Shown: piece after piece, positions 1 to 7,793 of the stretch | Layout: each line of letters opens with the position of its first letter | Numbering within the stretch: the first letter of the stretch is position 1 | From: Gammaproteobacteria bacterium | Lineage (GTDB): Bacteria; Pseudomonadota; Gammaproteobacteria; JAURND01 | Direction: 5' to 3' | Length of the DNA: 64,000 nucleotides | NCBI GenBank assembly: GCA_035546635.1 | Contig: DASZWJ010000046.1 | Coordinates: forward strand, 62,001 to 126,000 | The notes under the pieces: model-generated | Databases searched by the model: none | What the model saw: only the letters and a program-made list of their open reading frames with translations | What the model was told of the DNA's origin: nothing | Position numbers and translations under genes: made by a program

Positions 1-1
1 C

Positions 2-1165
2 GATCATTTAGGAAAGCGCAAGGTTCTTCCGGCCTCTTCTGCCATAAATTTTACACAGCATAGCGCAGGACAAATATTGAAAAAAACCTTCAACCGTGGA
101 TTTAGCTATGCCGATTGCTGGGTAGATGATGCACGTTTAGTCGTACTCAATGCACTGCAAGCACGACAACTGGGGGCCACCATACTTACGCGGACACGCG
201 TAGTTTCAGGAGCACGCCAAAAGGATCATTGGGTCATGGAAGTGGTCAATGCCCATGGCCAAAGCCAAGTAATAAAAGCCAAGGTTTTGATTAATGCGGC
301 AGGACCCTGGGTAGAATCCGTCATTCATCAAAACCTGAAATTAAACTCAAAAAACCATGTCACCTTGGTTAAAGGCAGCCACATTGTCGTACCACGTTTA
401 TATCCAGAAGATTATGCGTTTATTCTGACGAATATAGACAATCGCGTGATTTTTGTGATTCCTTATTTGGGGAAATATAGTTTAATCGGTACCACTGATA
501 TTGCTTTTCAGGGCGATCCTGCTAAAGCTGAAATCTCAGCAGAAGAAATTGATTACTTACTTACAGCAGTCAATCGTTATTTTGAACAATCTATCACTCG
601 TGAACAAATTGTTTGGACATACGCCGGCGTCAGACCTTTACACAGCGAAAATACCAGCAATGTATCAGCCATTACACGCGACTATACTTTAGAATTAAAT
701 CACGATGCGCAACAAGCGCCCTTACTTTCTGTTTTTGGCGGCAAAATCACCACCTATCGTAAGCTTGCCGAGCATGCCTTACAGGATTTGCAGAGATTTT
801 TTCCCCATGCCACTTCCAGTTGGACGAAAGATGCGCCCTTACCTGGTGGAGATCTACCTAATGCGGATTTTTCCAGCTTTTATAAACAACTCCAACAACA
901 ATATCCTTGGCTGCCTGCTGAGCTTGCTTATCGTTATGCGCGCAGTTACGGTACGCTGTGCCAGCGGTTTTTAAATAATGCACATAATCTATCTGATTTA
1001 GGCCAGCACTTCGGCGCTGGATTATATGAAGCGGAGGTGGCTTATCTGATGGAAAATGAATGGGCGGAAACGGTTGAAGATATTTTATGGCGGCGAACTA
1101 AATTGGGGTTGGCGTTGTCGCCACAAGAAGTAGAATTATTGAATCAGCACATCACCGAAACGTAA
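2..1165 (+). CDS. glpD: Aerobic glycerol-3-phosphate dehydrogenase, 3' part (5' end outside window)
   Basis: FAD-dependent membrane-associated enzyme oxidising sn-glycerol 3-phosphate to dihydroxyacetone phosphate and passing electrons to quinone. The reading frame is open to the left edge, and its first codons read DHLGKRKVLPASS, a GlpD motif, so the TTG at 77 is internal and the true start lies upstream. About 388 of the usual ~500 residues are present. Visible landmarks are GFSYADCWVDDARLV, the GTTD...GDP substrate-loop region, WTYAGVRPL and GGKITTYRKLAEHAL, followed by the helical C-terminal domain. It is partial only because of the window edge. The stop codon overlaps the outer arm of a palindromic element. 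Identification is secure; the N-terminal FAD-binding fold cannot be checked. Confidence 0.95.
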   Translation, partial: DHLGKRKVLPASSAINFTQHSAGQILKKTFNRGFSYADCWVDDARLVVLNALQARQLGATILTRTRVVSGARQKDHWVMEVVNAHGQSQVIKAKVLINAAGPWVESVIHQNLKLNSKNHVTLVKGSHIVVPRLYPEDYAFILTNIDNRVIFVIPYLGKYSLIGTTDIAFQGDPAKAEISAEEIDYLLTAVNRYFEQSITREQIVWTYAGVRPLHSENTSNVSAITRDYTLELNHDAQQAPLLSVFGGKITTYRKLAEHALQDLQRFFPHATSSWTKDAPLPGGDLPNADFSSFYKQLQQQYPWLPAELAYRYARSYGTLCQRFLNNAHNLSDLGQHFGAGLYEAEVAYLMENEWAETVEDILWRRTKLGLALSPQEVELLNQHITET

Positions 1166-1291
1166 CTACTCGCACCCTATTTATACCGTCCTACCGGCAT
1201 GGATGCCAAGATCCAGTTCATAGGCAAACAAAACTTTGATATCCCTATCAACTGGATCCCTGCTTCCTGCCGGGACGACGTGCGAGTAGTT
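1164..1291. repeat. Nested palindromic element after glpD
   Basis: Outer arms AACTACTCGCAC (1164-1175) and its exact complement (1280-1291) enclose imperfect inner arms built on a GGATCC..GCCGGGACGAC core. The same core recurs at 7732-7757. The left tip overlaps the glpD stop codon and the right arm lies just outside the DUF2147 stop codon. It therefore sits between two convergent genes and may act as a bidirectional terminator. Confidence 0.75.
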
Positions 1292-1304
1292 TACGATCAA
1301 TCAG

Positions 1305-1763
1305 TTATTTCCAATTCTGAGCGCGTGTCCAATGCAACTCATGTTTACTGCCGAAAACTGAAACTCTGACGGTCATTTTTTGTCCTGCATCGGTTAAAGC
1401 TAAATCAGCGTTATATACCTTACCTCTTTTGATTGCCAAAATTTTTCCATTAGTCCAAACATTATCATGTTTAGTAAAACCCCACATAACCATCATACCC
1501 ATGACTGGCTGATTATGTTGACTACCAGAACATGCAGAACAAACTGCGGACTGGTTACCAAAAATTTTTACCACCTTCCCTTGTAATACACCTTTATTTT
1601 CCCAAACATGCAGAATACTGGTAGGCTGATTTGTGTCTTCATCATAGGTTTGCCAGTAACCAACAGGAGAATAACTGTTCTCACCATGAGCCGGAATAGC
1701 AAACAACATCACTGCAGCACAAACTGTAAAAAACAACTTAAAAACAGGACTCATTGCTTTCAT
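1305..1763 (-). CDS. DUF2147 family exported protein
   Basis: A 152-residue protein with a signal peptide (about residues 1-27: basic start, hydrophobic core, AHG before the mature end), so probably periplasmic. The mature part fits DUF2147: G-Y-W-x-T-x-D near residue 35, SILHVWENKGVLQGKVVKI, a CSAC pair (C75, C78), QPVMGMMVMWGF, and a WTNGKI..GKVYNADLALT block. The family has no firmly assigned biochemical role. AGGAG lies 7 bases before the ATG. It stands alone, convergent with glpD. The C-terminus ends soon after the HWTRAQNWK strand, normal for the family. Confidence 0.8.
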   Translation of the reverse strand: MKAMSPVFKLFFTVCAAVMLFAIPAHGENSYSPVGYWQTYDEDTNQPTSILHVWENKGVLQGKVVKIFGNQSAVCSACSGSQHNQPVMGMMVMWGFTKHDNVWTNGKILAIKRGKVYNADLALTDAGQKMTVRVSVFGSKHELHWTRAQNWK

Positions 1764-2085
1764 AGCAACTCCTAAAAATAATTAAAAACATTAACCCATA
1801 ATCACAAAGGGTTTGCTTATCACTTTCGTGATAATCCTCATCATTATAACAAACAATAGTGAGATTAAGCACGAATGAAAAATCATTTATCTATAAAAAT
1901 CGCTAAATAATGCAAGAAAAACGTAGATTTTTCTTTACATCCTACTTTTTCATAGTAAACTAGCTCCCGTTTTAACAAATTTTTTTATTTTTAAATACTG
2001 TTAAAAATGTTTTTATTTCTAAACTCAAATTGTTTGATATTTTTAACAGTACGATTAAATTAACCACCATTCAGGAGATTTTATA
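1764..2085. other. AT-rich intergenic region with a 13-bp inverted repeat
   Basis: No gene is supported in this 322-base divergent spacer. It holds a small ATCAC/GTGAT hairpin near 1820. It also holds a perfect 13-bp inverted repeat, TACTGTTAAAAAT at 1996-2008 and its complement at 2039-2051, just upstream of the histone-like gene. The spacing (30 bases between arms) and position suit an operator or a long-stem leader. A clear AGGAG Shine-Dalgarno precedes the ATG at 2086. Confidence 0.6.
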
Positions 2086-2520
2086 ATGCCAAAAGCAAAA
2101 AAACCAAGAGCAAAAAAAGTGACTGCCAAAGGAGGGCGAAAACCGGTTGATTCAGCCCGCGCCAAATGGCGTGAAGCAGTAAATCGTACTAAACAGCTCA
2201 AAAAAGAACTTAACGCAAAATTAAAAACAAAGACTGCCGAGTTCAAGAAAAAACTAAAAGAAATTGAAGCACAAGCCTTAGCTAAAGCGCTAGAAACCTT
2301 AGAACGTGAAGTAGCCAAGAAAGAAGAAGCTAAAAAGAAAATCCTCAAGGCCGCTGAAGAAAAATTTGAAAAGCGTTATGCAAAAAAAACTGCTAAACGC
2401 GCAAAGAAAAGCCCTGCCAAAAAAGCGCAAGCCAAACCAGCAAAAAACACTGTAAAAAAAACCGGCAAACGCGGACGTCCTAACAAAGCAAAACCAGCTG
2501 TAATTGAAACGATTGAGTAG
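2086..2520 (+). CDS. Histone H1-like, lysine/alanine-rich DNA-binding protein with AT-hook
   Basis: A 144-residue, very basic protein. Residues 1-30 are Lys/Arg-rich (KKPRAKKVTAKGGRKP). Residues about 30-100 form a charged coiled coil (KQLKKELNAKLKTKTAEFKKKLKEIEAQALAKAL in overlapping heptads). The tail has KKTAKRAKKSPAKKAQAKPA repeats and an AT-hook core, KRGRPNK, near residue 127. This composition matches bacterial H1-like/AlgP-type nucleoid proteins, which in intracellular bacteria help condense the chromosome. That role is inference here. Good AGGAG ribosome binding site; a strong palindrome follows the stop. Confidence 0.75.
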   Translation: MPKAKKPRAKKVTAKGGRKPVDSARAKWREAVNRTKQLKKELNAKLKTKTAEFKKKLKEIEAQALAKALETLEREVAKKEEAKKKILKAAEEKFEKRYAKKTAKRAKKSPAKKAQAKPAKNTVKKTGKRGRPNKAKPAVIETIE

Positions 2521-2609
2521 TAACTACTCTCTACTAAAAAACGAATATAAAGCATTGTCATTCCCGCGCAGGCGGGAATGACAATGTTTTTTATGGGGTA
2601 AGTAGTTAC
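2520..2609. repeat. Palindromic element with GTAACTACT tips; inner hairpin likely a terminator
   Basis: Outer tips GTAACTACT (2520-2528) and AGTAGTTAC (2601-2609) flank a perfect 15-bp stem, CATTGTCATTCCCGC / GCGGGAATGACAATG (2553-2586), with a four-base loop and a following T-run. The left tip overlaps the stop codon of the H1-like gene. The core recurs at 6274-6306 and 50243-50320. Confidence 0.8.
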
Positions 2610-2691
2610 GAAATAAATTACTTACTCCTCATTCTTTCTGCTGTCATCTTTCGCTATGACAGGATGACAGCAGAGATGACCGGAAGCATGA

Positions 2692-3342
2692 CTAACCCAA
2701 AGCCTCCACTATCCGCCGCTGCACCTCCTCCACTGATCCTATCCCTGAAACTTGGGTAAACCTCGGAACCAAACCCGATTGTCTTGACCATTCATGATAA
2801 TAAGCCAGCAACGGCTCAGTCTGCTGATGATAAACTAAAAGACGCTTACGCACCGTTTCTTCCGCATCATCATCACGTGATATCAAAGGTTCACCGGTCA
2901 TATCATCTTTTCCTGGTACCTTAGGCGGATGATACTCCAAATGATATACACGACCTGATTGCGGATGCACTAAGCGCCCACTCATTCGCCGAATAATCTC
3001 ACTATCCGGCACATAAATTTCCACCACATGATCGATATGAATCTGCGCAGATTTTAACGCCTCCGCCTGCACTAAAGTACGCGGAAATCCATCAAACAAA
3101 AACCCCTGCTCACAATCAGGCTCACGTAAACGCTCTTTAACCAAAGCAATAATAATGTCATCAGAAACCAATTTGCCACTATCCATCTCTTGTTTCGCCA
3201 TCTCACCCAGCGGCGTTTTCGCTTCGACTGCAGCACGCAACATGTCTCCGGTGGCAATTTGCGGTATATGATATTTTTTTGCAATAAGACGCGCCTGAGT
3301 TCCTTTACCCGCCCCCGGACTGCCCAATAAAATAATATGCAT
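2692..3342 (-). CDS. adk: Adenylate kinase
   Basis: Cytosolic kinase equilibrating ATP + AMP with 2 ADP. The start is placed at the ATG giving [17 protein letters not shown], because the upstream extension is not conserved; an AGGA lies about 10 bases before it. The protein is 216 residues, the usual length of the long (LID-containing) form. Landmarks are the P-loop GSPGAGKGT (7-15), ATGDMLR (AMP site), the [12 protein letters not shown] strand, and the LID region [19 protein letters not shown] with [12 protein letters not shown] after it. The LID has no Cys4 zinc site. It is divergent from parC, with a 90-base shared promoter region. Confidence 0.96.
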   Translation of the reverse strand: MHIILLGSPGAGKGTQARLIAKKYHIPQIATGDMLRAAVEAKTPLGEMAKQEMDSGKLVSDDIIIALVKERLREPDCEQGFLFDGFPRTLVQAEALKSAQIHIDHVVEIYVPDSEIIRRMSGRLVHPQSGRVYHLEYHPPKVPGKDDMTGEPLISRDDDAEETVRKRLLVYHQQTEPLLAYYHEWSRQSGLVPRFTQVSGIGSVEEVQRRIVEALG

Positions 3343-3432
3343 AAAGATGTGTTCCTTAAATATATTTGACCTAATCATAAGAACGTTATAATTTACGCAA
3401 AAACTTTTTTAAAATACAGGGAAATCAGTCGC

Positions 3433-5664
3433 ATGACGACAGAAAATATCGAAAACCAGCCATTACGGCAATTTACCGAGAAGGCATATCTCGACTATTC
3501 GATGTATGTCATCCTTGACCGCGCCTTGCCACAAATTGGTGACGGCTTAAAACCTGTGCAACGCCGCATCATTTACGCCATGTCCGAATTGGGACTGAAA
3601 AATACCGCCAAACATAAAAAATCTGCACGCACCGTCGGCGATGTCTTAGGTAAATATCACCCACACGGCGACTCCGCTTGCTATGAGGCCATGGTACTCA
3701 TGGCACAAGACTTCTCCTATCGTTATCCCTTAATTGACGGTCAAGGCAACTGGGGCTCACCTGATGATCCCAAATCTTTTGCCGCCATGCGTTACACCGA
3801 ATCACGCCTCACACCTTACGCGCAATTATTGTTAGATGAATTAGAACAAGGCACCGTCGAATGGGTGCCCAATTTCGATGGCACGCTAGAAGAACCACGT
3901 TTACTTCCAGCGCGACTACCCAACATCCTATTAAACGGCACCACTGGTATCGCCGTAGGCATGGCGACCGACATCCCGCCGCACAATCTCAAAGAAGTCG
4001 CCAATGCCTGCATCCATTTACTCGATAATCCCAATGCCACCCTAAAAGACCTGTGTGGTTTTGTTAAAGGACCTGATTTCCCCACAGAAGCTGAAATCAT
4101 CACCTCGCCGCAAGATATCCAAGAAGTTTATAAAACCGGCAACGGCAGTCTACGCATGCGCGCTGTTTACACCCGCGAAAACGGTGATATCGTTATCACC
4201 GCGCTACCACATCAAACCTCCGGCTCCAAAGTGCTTGAACAAATTGCCGAACAGATGCAAGCCAAAAAACTGCCGATGATAGAAGATTTACGCGATGAAT
4301 CCAACCATGAAAATCCCACACGCCTCATCATTGTGCCCCGCTCCAATCGCGTCGATGTCGAAGCCTTAATGGCACATTTATTTGCCACCACGGATTTAGA
4401 ACGCAACTACCGCATTAATCTGAATATGATTGGATTAGACGGCAAACCACAAGTGAAAAATCTGCGCATGATTCTTGGCGAGTGGTTAGAATTCCGCACC
4501 CAAACTGTGCGTTTGCGCTTGCAGTATCGCTTAGATAAAGTGCTGGCACGGTTACATATTTTAGCGGGTTTACTCATCGCTTATCTTAATATTGATGAAG
4601 TCATACATATCATCCGCCATGAAGATCAGCCTAAATCGGTATTAATGGCGCGATTTGATCTCAGCGACATACAAGCCGAAGCGATTTTAGAATTGAAATT
4701 GCGCCACTTGGCCAAATTGGAAGAAATACAAATTCGCACTGAACAAGATGAACTAGCCAAAGAACGCGATCATTTAAACGGCTTGCTGAAATCAAAAGCT
4801 AAATTACAGGCATTAATACGCAAAGAGTTAGCACAGGATGCGGAAAAATTTGGCGATGCCCGCCGCTCTCCTATTGTTAAACGCACCGAAGCCAAAGCGC
4901 TCGCTGAAGAATCGCTAGTCACATCTGAACCGGTGACAGTGGTACTATCACAAAAAGGCTGGATACGTGCCGGTAAAGGCCATGAAATAGACGGTACGAC
5001 TTTAAGTTACCGCGCGGGTGATGAATTCCAAGCTGAAACTCGCGGTCGCAGCAATCAACCGGTGATTATATTGGATTCAAGTGGCCGCAGCTATTCACTT
5101 CCCGCCCACAGTTTACCTTCCGCTCGCGGCCAGGGTGAACCGCTAACCAGCCGCTTAAAGCCTGAACCCAATGTGAATTTTGTTACGGTGATTATGGGTG
5201 AGACTGAACAACTTTATTTGTTAGCCTCAGATGCAGGTTACGGATTTGTAGCCAAGCTGGGTGATTTATATAGTAAAAATCGCGCCGGCAAGACCGTGCT
5301 CAAAATACCTGCAGGCGCGCAAATTCTCCCGCCGCGTTTGATTACTGAATATGAACAACAGCTGATTGTCGCCACCAGTAATGAAGGTCGTATGCTGGTA
5401 TTTCCTTTAAAAAATTTACCGCAATTACCTCGCGGCAAGGGGAATAAAATTATCGCGATATCTCCAGCTAAAATTGCCAACCATACAGAATTTGTAACCG
5501 ATATGGCTATCATCAATACCAACAGCGCAATCACCTTGCATGCCGGTAAACGCAAACTATTGATGAAGCCCAGTGATTTAGCACATTATCATGGCGAACG
5601 CGGCCGCCGCGGACAGAAACTGCCACGCGGATTTGAACGGGTGGAACGGATTGAGGTGGATTAG
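3433..5664 (+). CDS. parC: DNA topoisomerase IV subunit A
   Basis: A 743-residue ParC that cleaves and rejoins DNA in the ParC2ParE2 complex to unlink daughter chromosomes. Landmarks are [36 protein letters not shown] with S81 and E85 (positions where quinolone resistance arises; both are wild-type residues here), and [11 protein letters not shown] with catalytic Tyr121. A coiled-coil tower follows, then a C-terminal beta-pinwheel region with [19 protein letters not shown] and [14 protein letters not shown]. Full length compared with the ~750-residue family. parE is not adjacent. Confidence 0.97.
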   Translation: MTTENIENQPLRQFTEKAYLDYSMYVILDRALPQIGDGLKPVQRRIIYAMSELGLKNTAKHKKSARTVGDVLGKYHPHGDSACYEAMVLMAQDFSYRYPLIDGQGNWGSPDDPKSFAAMRYTESRLTPYAQLLLDELEQGTVEWVPNFDGTLEEPRLLPARLPNILLNGTTGIAVGMATDIPPHNLKEVANACIHLLDNPNATLKDLCGFVKGPDFPTEAEIITSPQDIQEVYKTGNGSLRMRAVYTRENGDIVITALPHQTSGSKVLEQIAEQMQAKKLPMIEDLRDESNHENPTRLIIVPRSNRVDVEALMAHLFATTDLERNYRINLNMIGLDGKPQVKNLRMILGEWLEFRTQTVRLRLQYRLDKVLARLHILAGLLIAYLNIDEVIHIIRHEDQPKSVLMARFDLSDIQAEAILELKLRHLAKLEEIQIRTEQDELAKERDHLNGLLKSKAKLQALIRKELAQDAEKFGDARRSPIVKRTEAKALAEESLVTSEPVTVVLSQKGWIRAGKGHEIDGTTLSYRAGDEFQAETRGRSNQPVIILDSSGRSYSLPAHSLPSARGQGEPLTSRLKPEPNVNFVTVIMGETEQLYLLASDAGYGFVAKLGDLYSKNRAGKTVLKIPAGAQILPPRLITEYEQQLIVATSNEGRMLVFPLKNLPQLPRGKGNKIIAISPAKIANHTEFVTDMAIINTNSAITLHAGKRKLLMKPSDLAHYHGERGRRGQKLPRGFERVERIEVD

Positions 5665-5672
5665 TATTACTG

Positions 5673-5705
5673 GTCATCCTGAGCGCAGCTGTCAAACAGG
5701 ATGAC
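5673..5705. repeat. Short hairpin of the GTCATCCTG...CAGGATGAC family
   Basis: Perfect 9-bp arms (5673-5681 and 5697-5705) around GAGCGCAGC. It shares the TCATCCTGAGCGCAG core with the hairpin at 13781-13825. It lies just after parC and may terminate it. Confidence 0.6.
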
Positions 5706-5733
5706 AGACTATTCAATTTAACAAGGAAAAACC

Positions 5734-6225
5734 ATGACCTACATCGATAAAAATCTCATGCAGGATGAAGTGATTATCTACCCTGTTCGACCGCACTGGA
5801 TTATTTTTTCCCGCTCCGCCTTTTGGCTAGTACTGGCCATACTGATATTTTTTATCAGCGCCATGTACCCTATAGGCCATTATCGATTTCTCGGTCTGCC
5901 GCAATTATATCAGCTTGTCCCTCTGATTTTACTGTGTGCCGCCGTGATTGCTTTTATACCTGCCTTTGTCAAATATAAATCCACAGAATTTGTCATTACC
6001 AATAAACGTATTTTGTTGAAAAAAGGCTTTATACGCCGCACCACCAATGAGATTTTATTATCACGCATTGAAAGCATCAGTGTTTATCAAACATTAGTCG
6101 GCAGAATGTTTAATTATGGCACTATACTGATTAGCGGCACCGGCGGCAGCAAAGATCCATTTATGGATTTACCTGATCCGGCATTTTTACGTAATAAGGT
6201 GCAAGAACAAATTGAAAGATTATAA
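5734..6225 (+). CDS. PH-domain (bPH2/DUF304-like) membrane protein
   Basis: A 163-residue protein with two predicted membrane segments (about 23-44 and 58-79). The bacterial PH-like domain follows: YKSTEFVITNKRILLKKGFIRRTTNEILLSRIES in overlapping strands, then the GTILISGTGG turn and DLPDPAFLRNKVQEQI. This is the layout of YdbS/YdbT-type proteins; their molecular role is poorly defined. A ribosome binding site (AAGGA) precedes the ATG. It is co-oriented with parC and the following permease, but repeats separate them. The family call is sound; no function is claimed. Confidence 0.8.
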   Translation: MTYIDKNLMQDEVIIYPVRPHWIIFSRSAFWLVLAILIFFISAMYPIGHYRFLGLPQLYQLVPLILLCAAVIAFIPAFVKYKSTEFVITNKRILLKKGFIRRTTNEILLSRIESISVYQTLVGRMFNYGTILISGTGGSKDPFMDLPDPAFLRNKVQEQIERL

Positions 6226-6238
6226 CAATCATTAAAAG

Positions 6239-6306
6239 TAACTACTCACTCCTATAAGAAAAAGTGCATGAAGCGTTGTCATTCCCGCAGGCGCGGGAAT
6301 GACAAT
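6239..6306. repeat. Palindromic element, GTAACTACT tip and CATTCCCGC core
   Basis: The left tip GTAACTACT (6239-6247) is followed by a 14-15-bp stem, CGTTGTCATTCCCGC pairing with GCGGGAATGACAATG (6274-6306), with a T-run after it. It is the same family as 2520-2609. The right outer tip is not clearly preserved. Confidence 0.7.
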
Positions 6307-6360
6307 GTTTTTTATGGGATCAGTTCATCACCACTAAAAAATACAATCCAAGGACAAACC

Positions 6361-7557
6361 ATGCAAACCAATAAATACCTAGGCTCTATCTTATTAATCG
6401 CCGGAACTTCCATCGGTGCCGGCATGCTCGCCTTACCAGTATCAACTGCGGCCTATGGTTTTTTACCTTCCATTGGATTATTTGTATTGTGCTGGTTATG
6501 TATGTTGCTCACAGGATTGATCCTGCTCGAAGTCAACTTGTGGTTGAAACCTGGAACCAACATTGTTTCCATGGCCACACAAACGCTGGGTATTTGGGGC
6601 AAGCTGATCGCCTTAATCGCCTATTTTCTGCTGTTTTATTCGTTGATGGCAGCTTATGTTTCTGGTATGGGCGATTTAGTACAAAAAACCGTAGCTGATG
6701 TGTTTCATAAAAATATTTATAATGGCTCTGGTGCTTTGTTACTCATTTTAATCGTCGGCACGGTCATCTACATCGGCACCCGACCAGTCGATTATTTAAA
6801 TCGCCTATTTTTTATGGGTAAAATGCTTACTTATATTTTCGTGATTATTTTTCTGGCACCACACATGCAGTTACCTAACCTGGAACGCACCAGCACCAGC
6901 CACATGTGGTTGGCGTTACCGGTAGTCATCACTTCTTTTGGTTTTCAAAATGTTCTGCCCAGTTTACGCGTGTATCTCAACGATGATGTTAAAAAACTCC
7001 GCCGCGCCATCCTCATCGGTAGCACTATTCCGCTAATAGTCTATATTTTGTGGGAACTCATCATATTGGGCGTGGTGCCACTTAACGGCAATGAAGGATT
7101 ATTACAGGTATTCGTATCAGGCCAACCTGCAACCGGTCTTGCACATTCTTTAGACCATATTCTACAAAAAGGCTGGATTTCTATACTATTTAAAGTATTT
7201 ACTTTTTGCGCCATTGCCACTTCATTTATCGGCGTTTCTTTTAGTCTGTTTGATTTTTTAATTGATACTTTTAAGATAAAAAGAACCTCCAAAGGCAAAA
7301 TGCTGACATTGGTAATTGCATTTCTGCCATCTTTATTATTCGCTTATTACTATCCCAATGGATTTATACTGGCATTAGGTTATGCCGGCATCTTTGTTGC
7401 GATTCTATTTGGCATTTTGCCCGTGTTGATGCTGTGGAGCGGGCGTGATTGGAAGAAAATTGCGACTGGCTATCGGGTAAATATCGGCAAGACTGTGCAA
7501 ATATTAATCATTATTTTTTCTATCATCATCATGTTGACACAATTGGCAGCTCGATAA
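6361..7557 (+). CDS. Aromatic amino acid permease, HAAP (TyrP/Mtr) family
   Basis: Inner-membrane importer, probably proton-coupled uptake of tyrosine or tryptophan. The start at MQTNKYLGSILLIAGTSIG is chosen because AAGGA precedes this ATG and the family begins here; the upstream in-frame extension is repeat sequence. About 398 residues and about 11 membrane segments, matching TyrP/Mtr length. Landmarks are GTSIGAGMLALPV in the first helix, LLEVNLW, and SFGFQNVLPSLRVYLN. The substrate cannot be resolved from sequence alone. Amino acid permeases of this group are common in host-dependent Legionellales. Confidence 0.88.
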   Translation: MQTNKYLGSILLIAGTSIGAGMLALPVSTAAYGFLPSIGLFVLCWLCMLLTGLILLEVNLWLKPGTNIVSMATQTLGIWGKLIALIAYFLLFYSLMAAYVSGMGDLVQKTVADVFHKNIYNGSGALLLILIVGTVIYIGTRPVDYLNRLFFMGKMLTYIFVIIFLAPHMQLPNLERTSTSHMWLALPVVITSFGFQNVLPSLRVYLNDDVKKLRRAILIGSTIPLIVYILWELIILGVVPLNGNEGLLQVFVSGQPATGLAHSLDHILQKGWISILFKVFTFCAIATSFIGVSFSLFDFLIDTFKIKRTSKGKMLTLVIAFLPSLLFAYYYPNGFILALGYAGIFVAILFGILPVLMLWSGRDWKKIATGYRVNIGKTVQILIIIFSIIIMLTQLAAR

Positions 7558-7633
7558 TTGCAATCGTCACCGCTTTTTCTAAGTAGGAATATGCCTGGGC
7601 AGGAATGCCAGCGTTTCTTATAGGCGCGATTAG

Positions 7634-7787
7634 TTAGTCGCTGGCCCGAAACTTAAAAAATGCACGTGTCCCGGCAAGAAGCCGGGAGAAAGGAAGCAGG
7701 AAAGCGAAACTTTAACTTCCCTGTCAGCTGGATCCCGGCATCCATGCCGGGACGACGTGCATTTTTTAAGTTTCCGGCGACTAGTTA
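7634..7787. repeat. Nested palindromic element after the permease gene
   Basis: A perfect 20-bp inverted repeat, GAAACTTAAAAAATGCACGT (7648-7667) with its complement at 7755-7774. It extends outward imperfectly through TTAGTCGC / GCGACTAGTTAC, so its right tip again reads GTAACTA on the complementary strand. Inside are the GATCCCGGCATCCATGCCGGGACGAC core shared with 1252-1280 and a second CCCGGC..GCCGGG hairpin. It ends seven bases before the large gene's stop codon. Confidence 0.75.
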
Positions 7788-7793
7788 CAATTT

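Noticed and set aside
77-1165. Complete glpD-type gene starting at the TTG at 77
   Set aside because: The frame continues to the window edge with conserved GlpD residues, so the TTG is internal and the gene is truncated by the window.
1773-1795. PmrA-like box upstream of the DUF2147 gene
   Set aside because: The two TTAAT-type half-sites are 9 bp apart and too close to the start codon.
6268-6360. N-terminal extension of the aromatic amino acid permease
   Set aside because: These codons lie in the palindromic repeat; the conserved start with AAGGA is at 6361.
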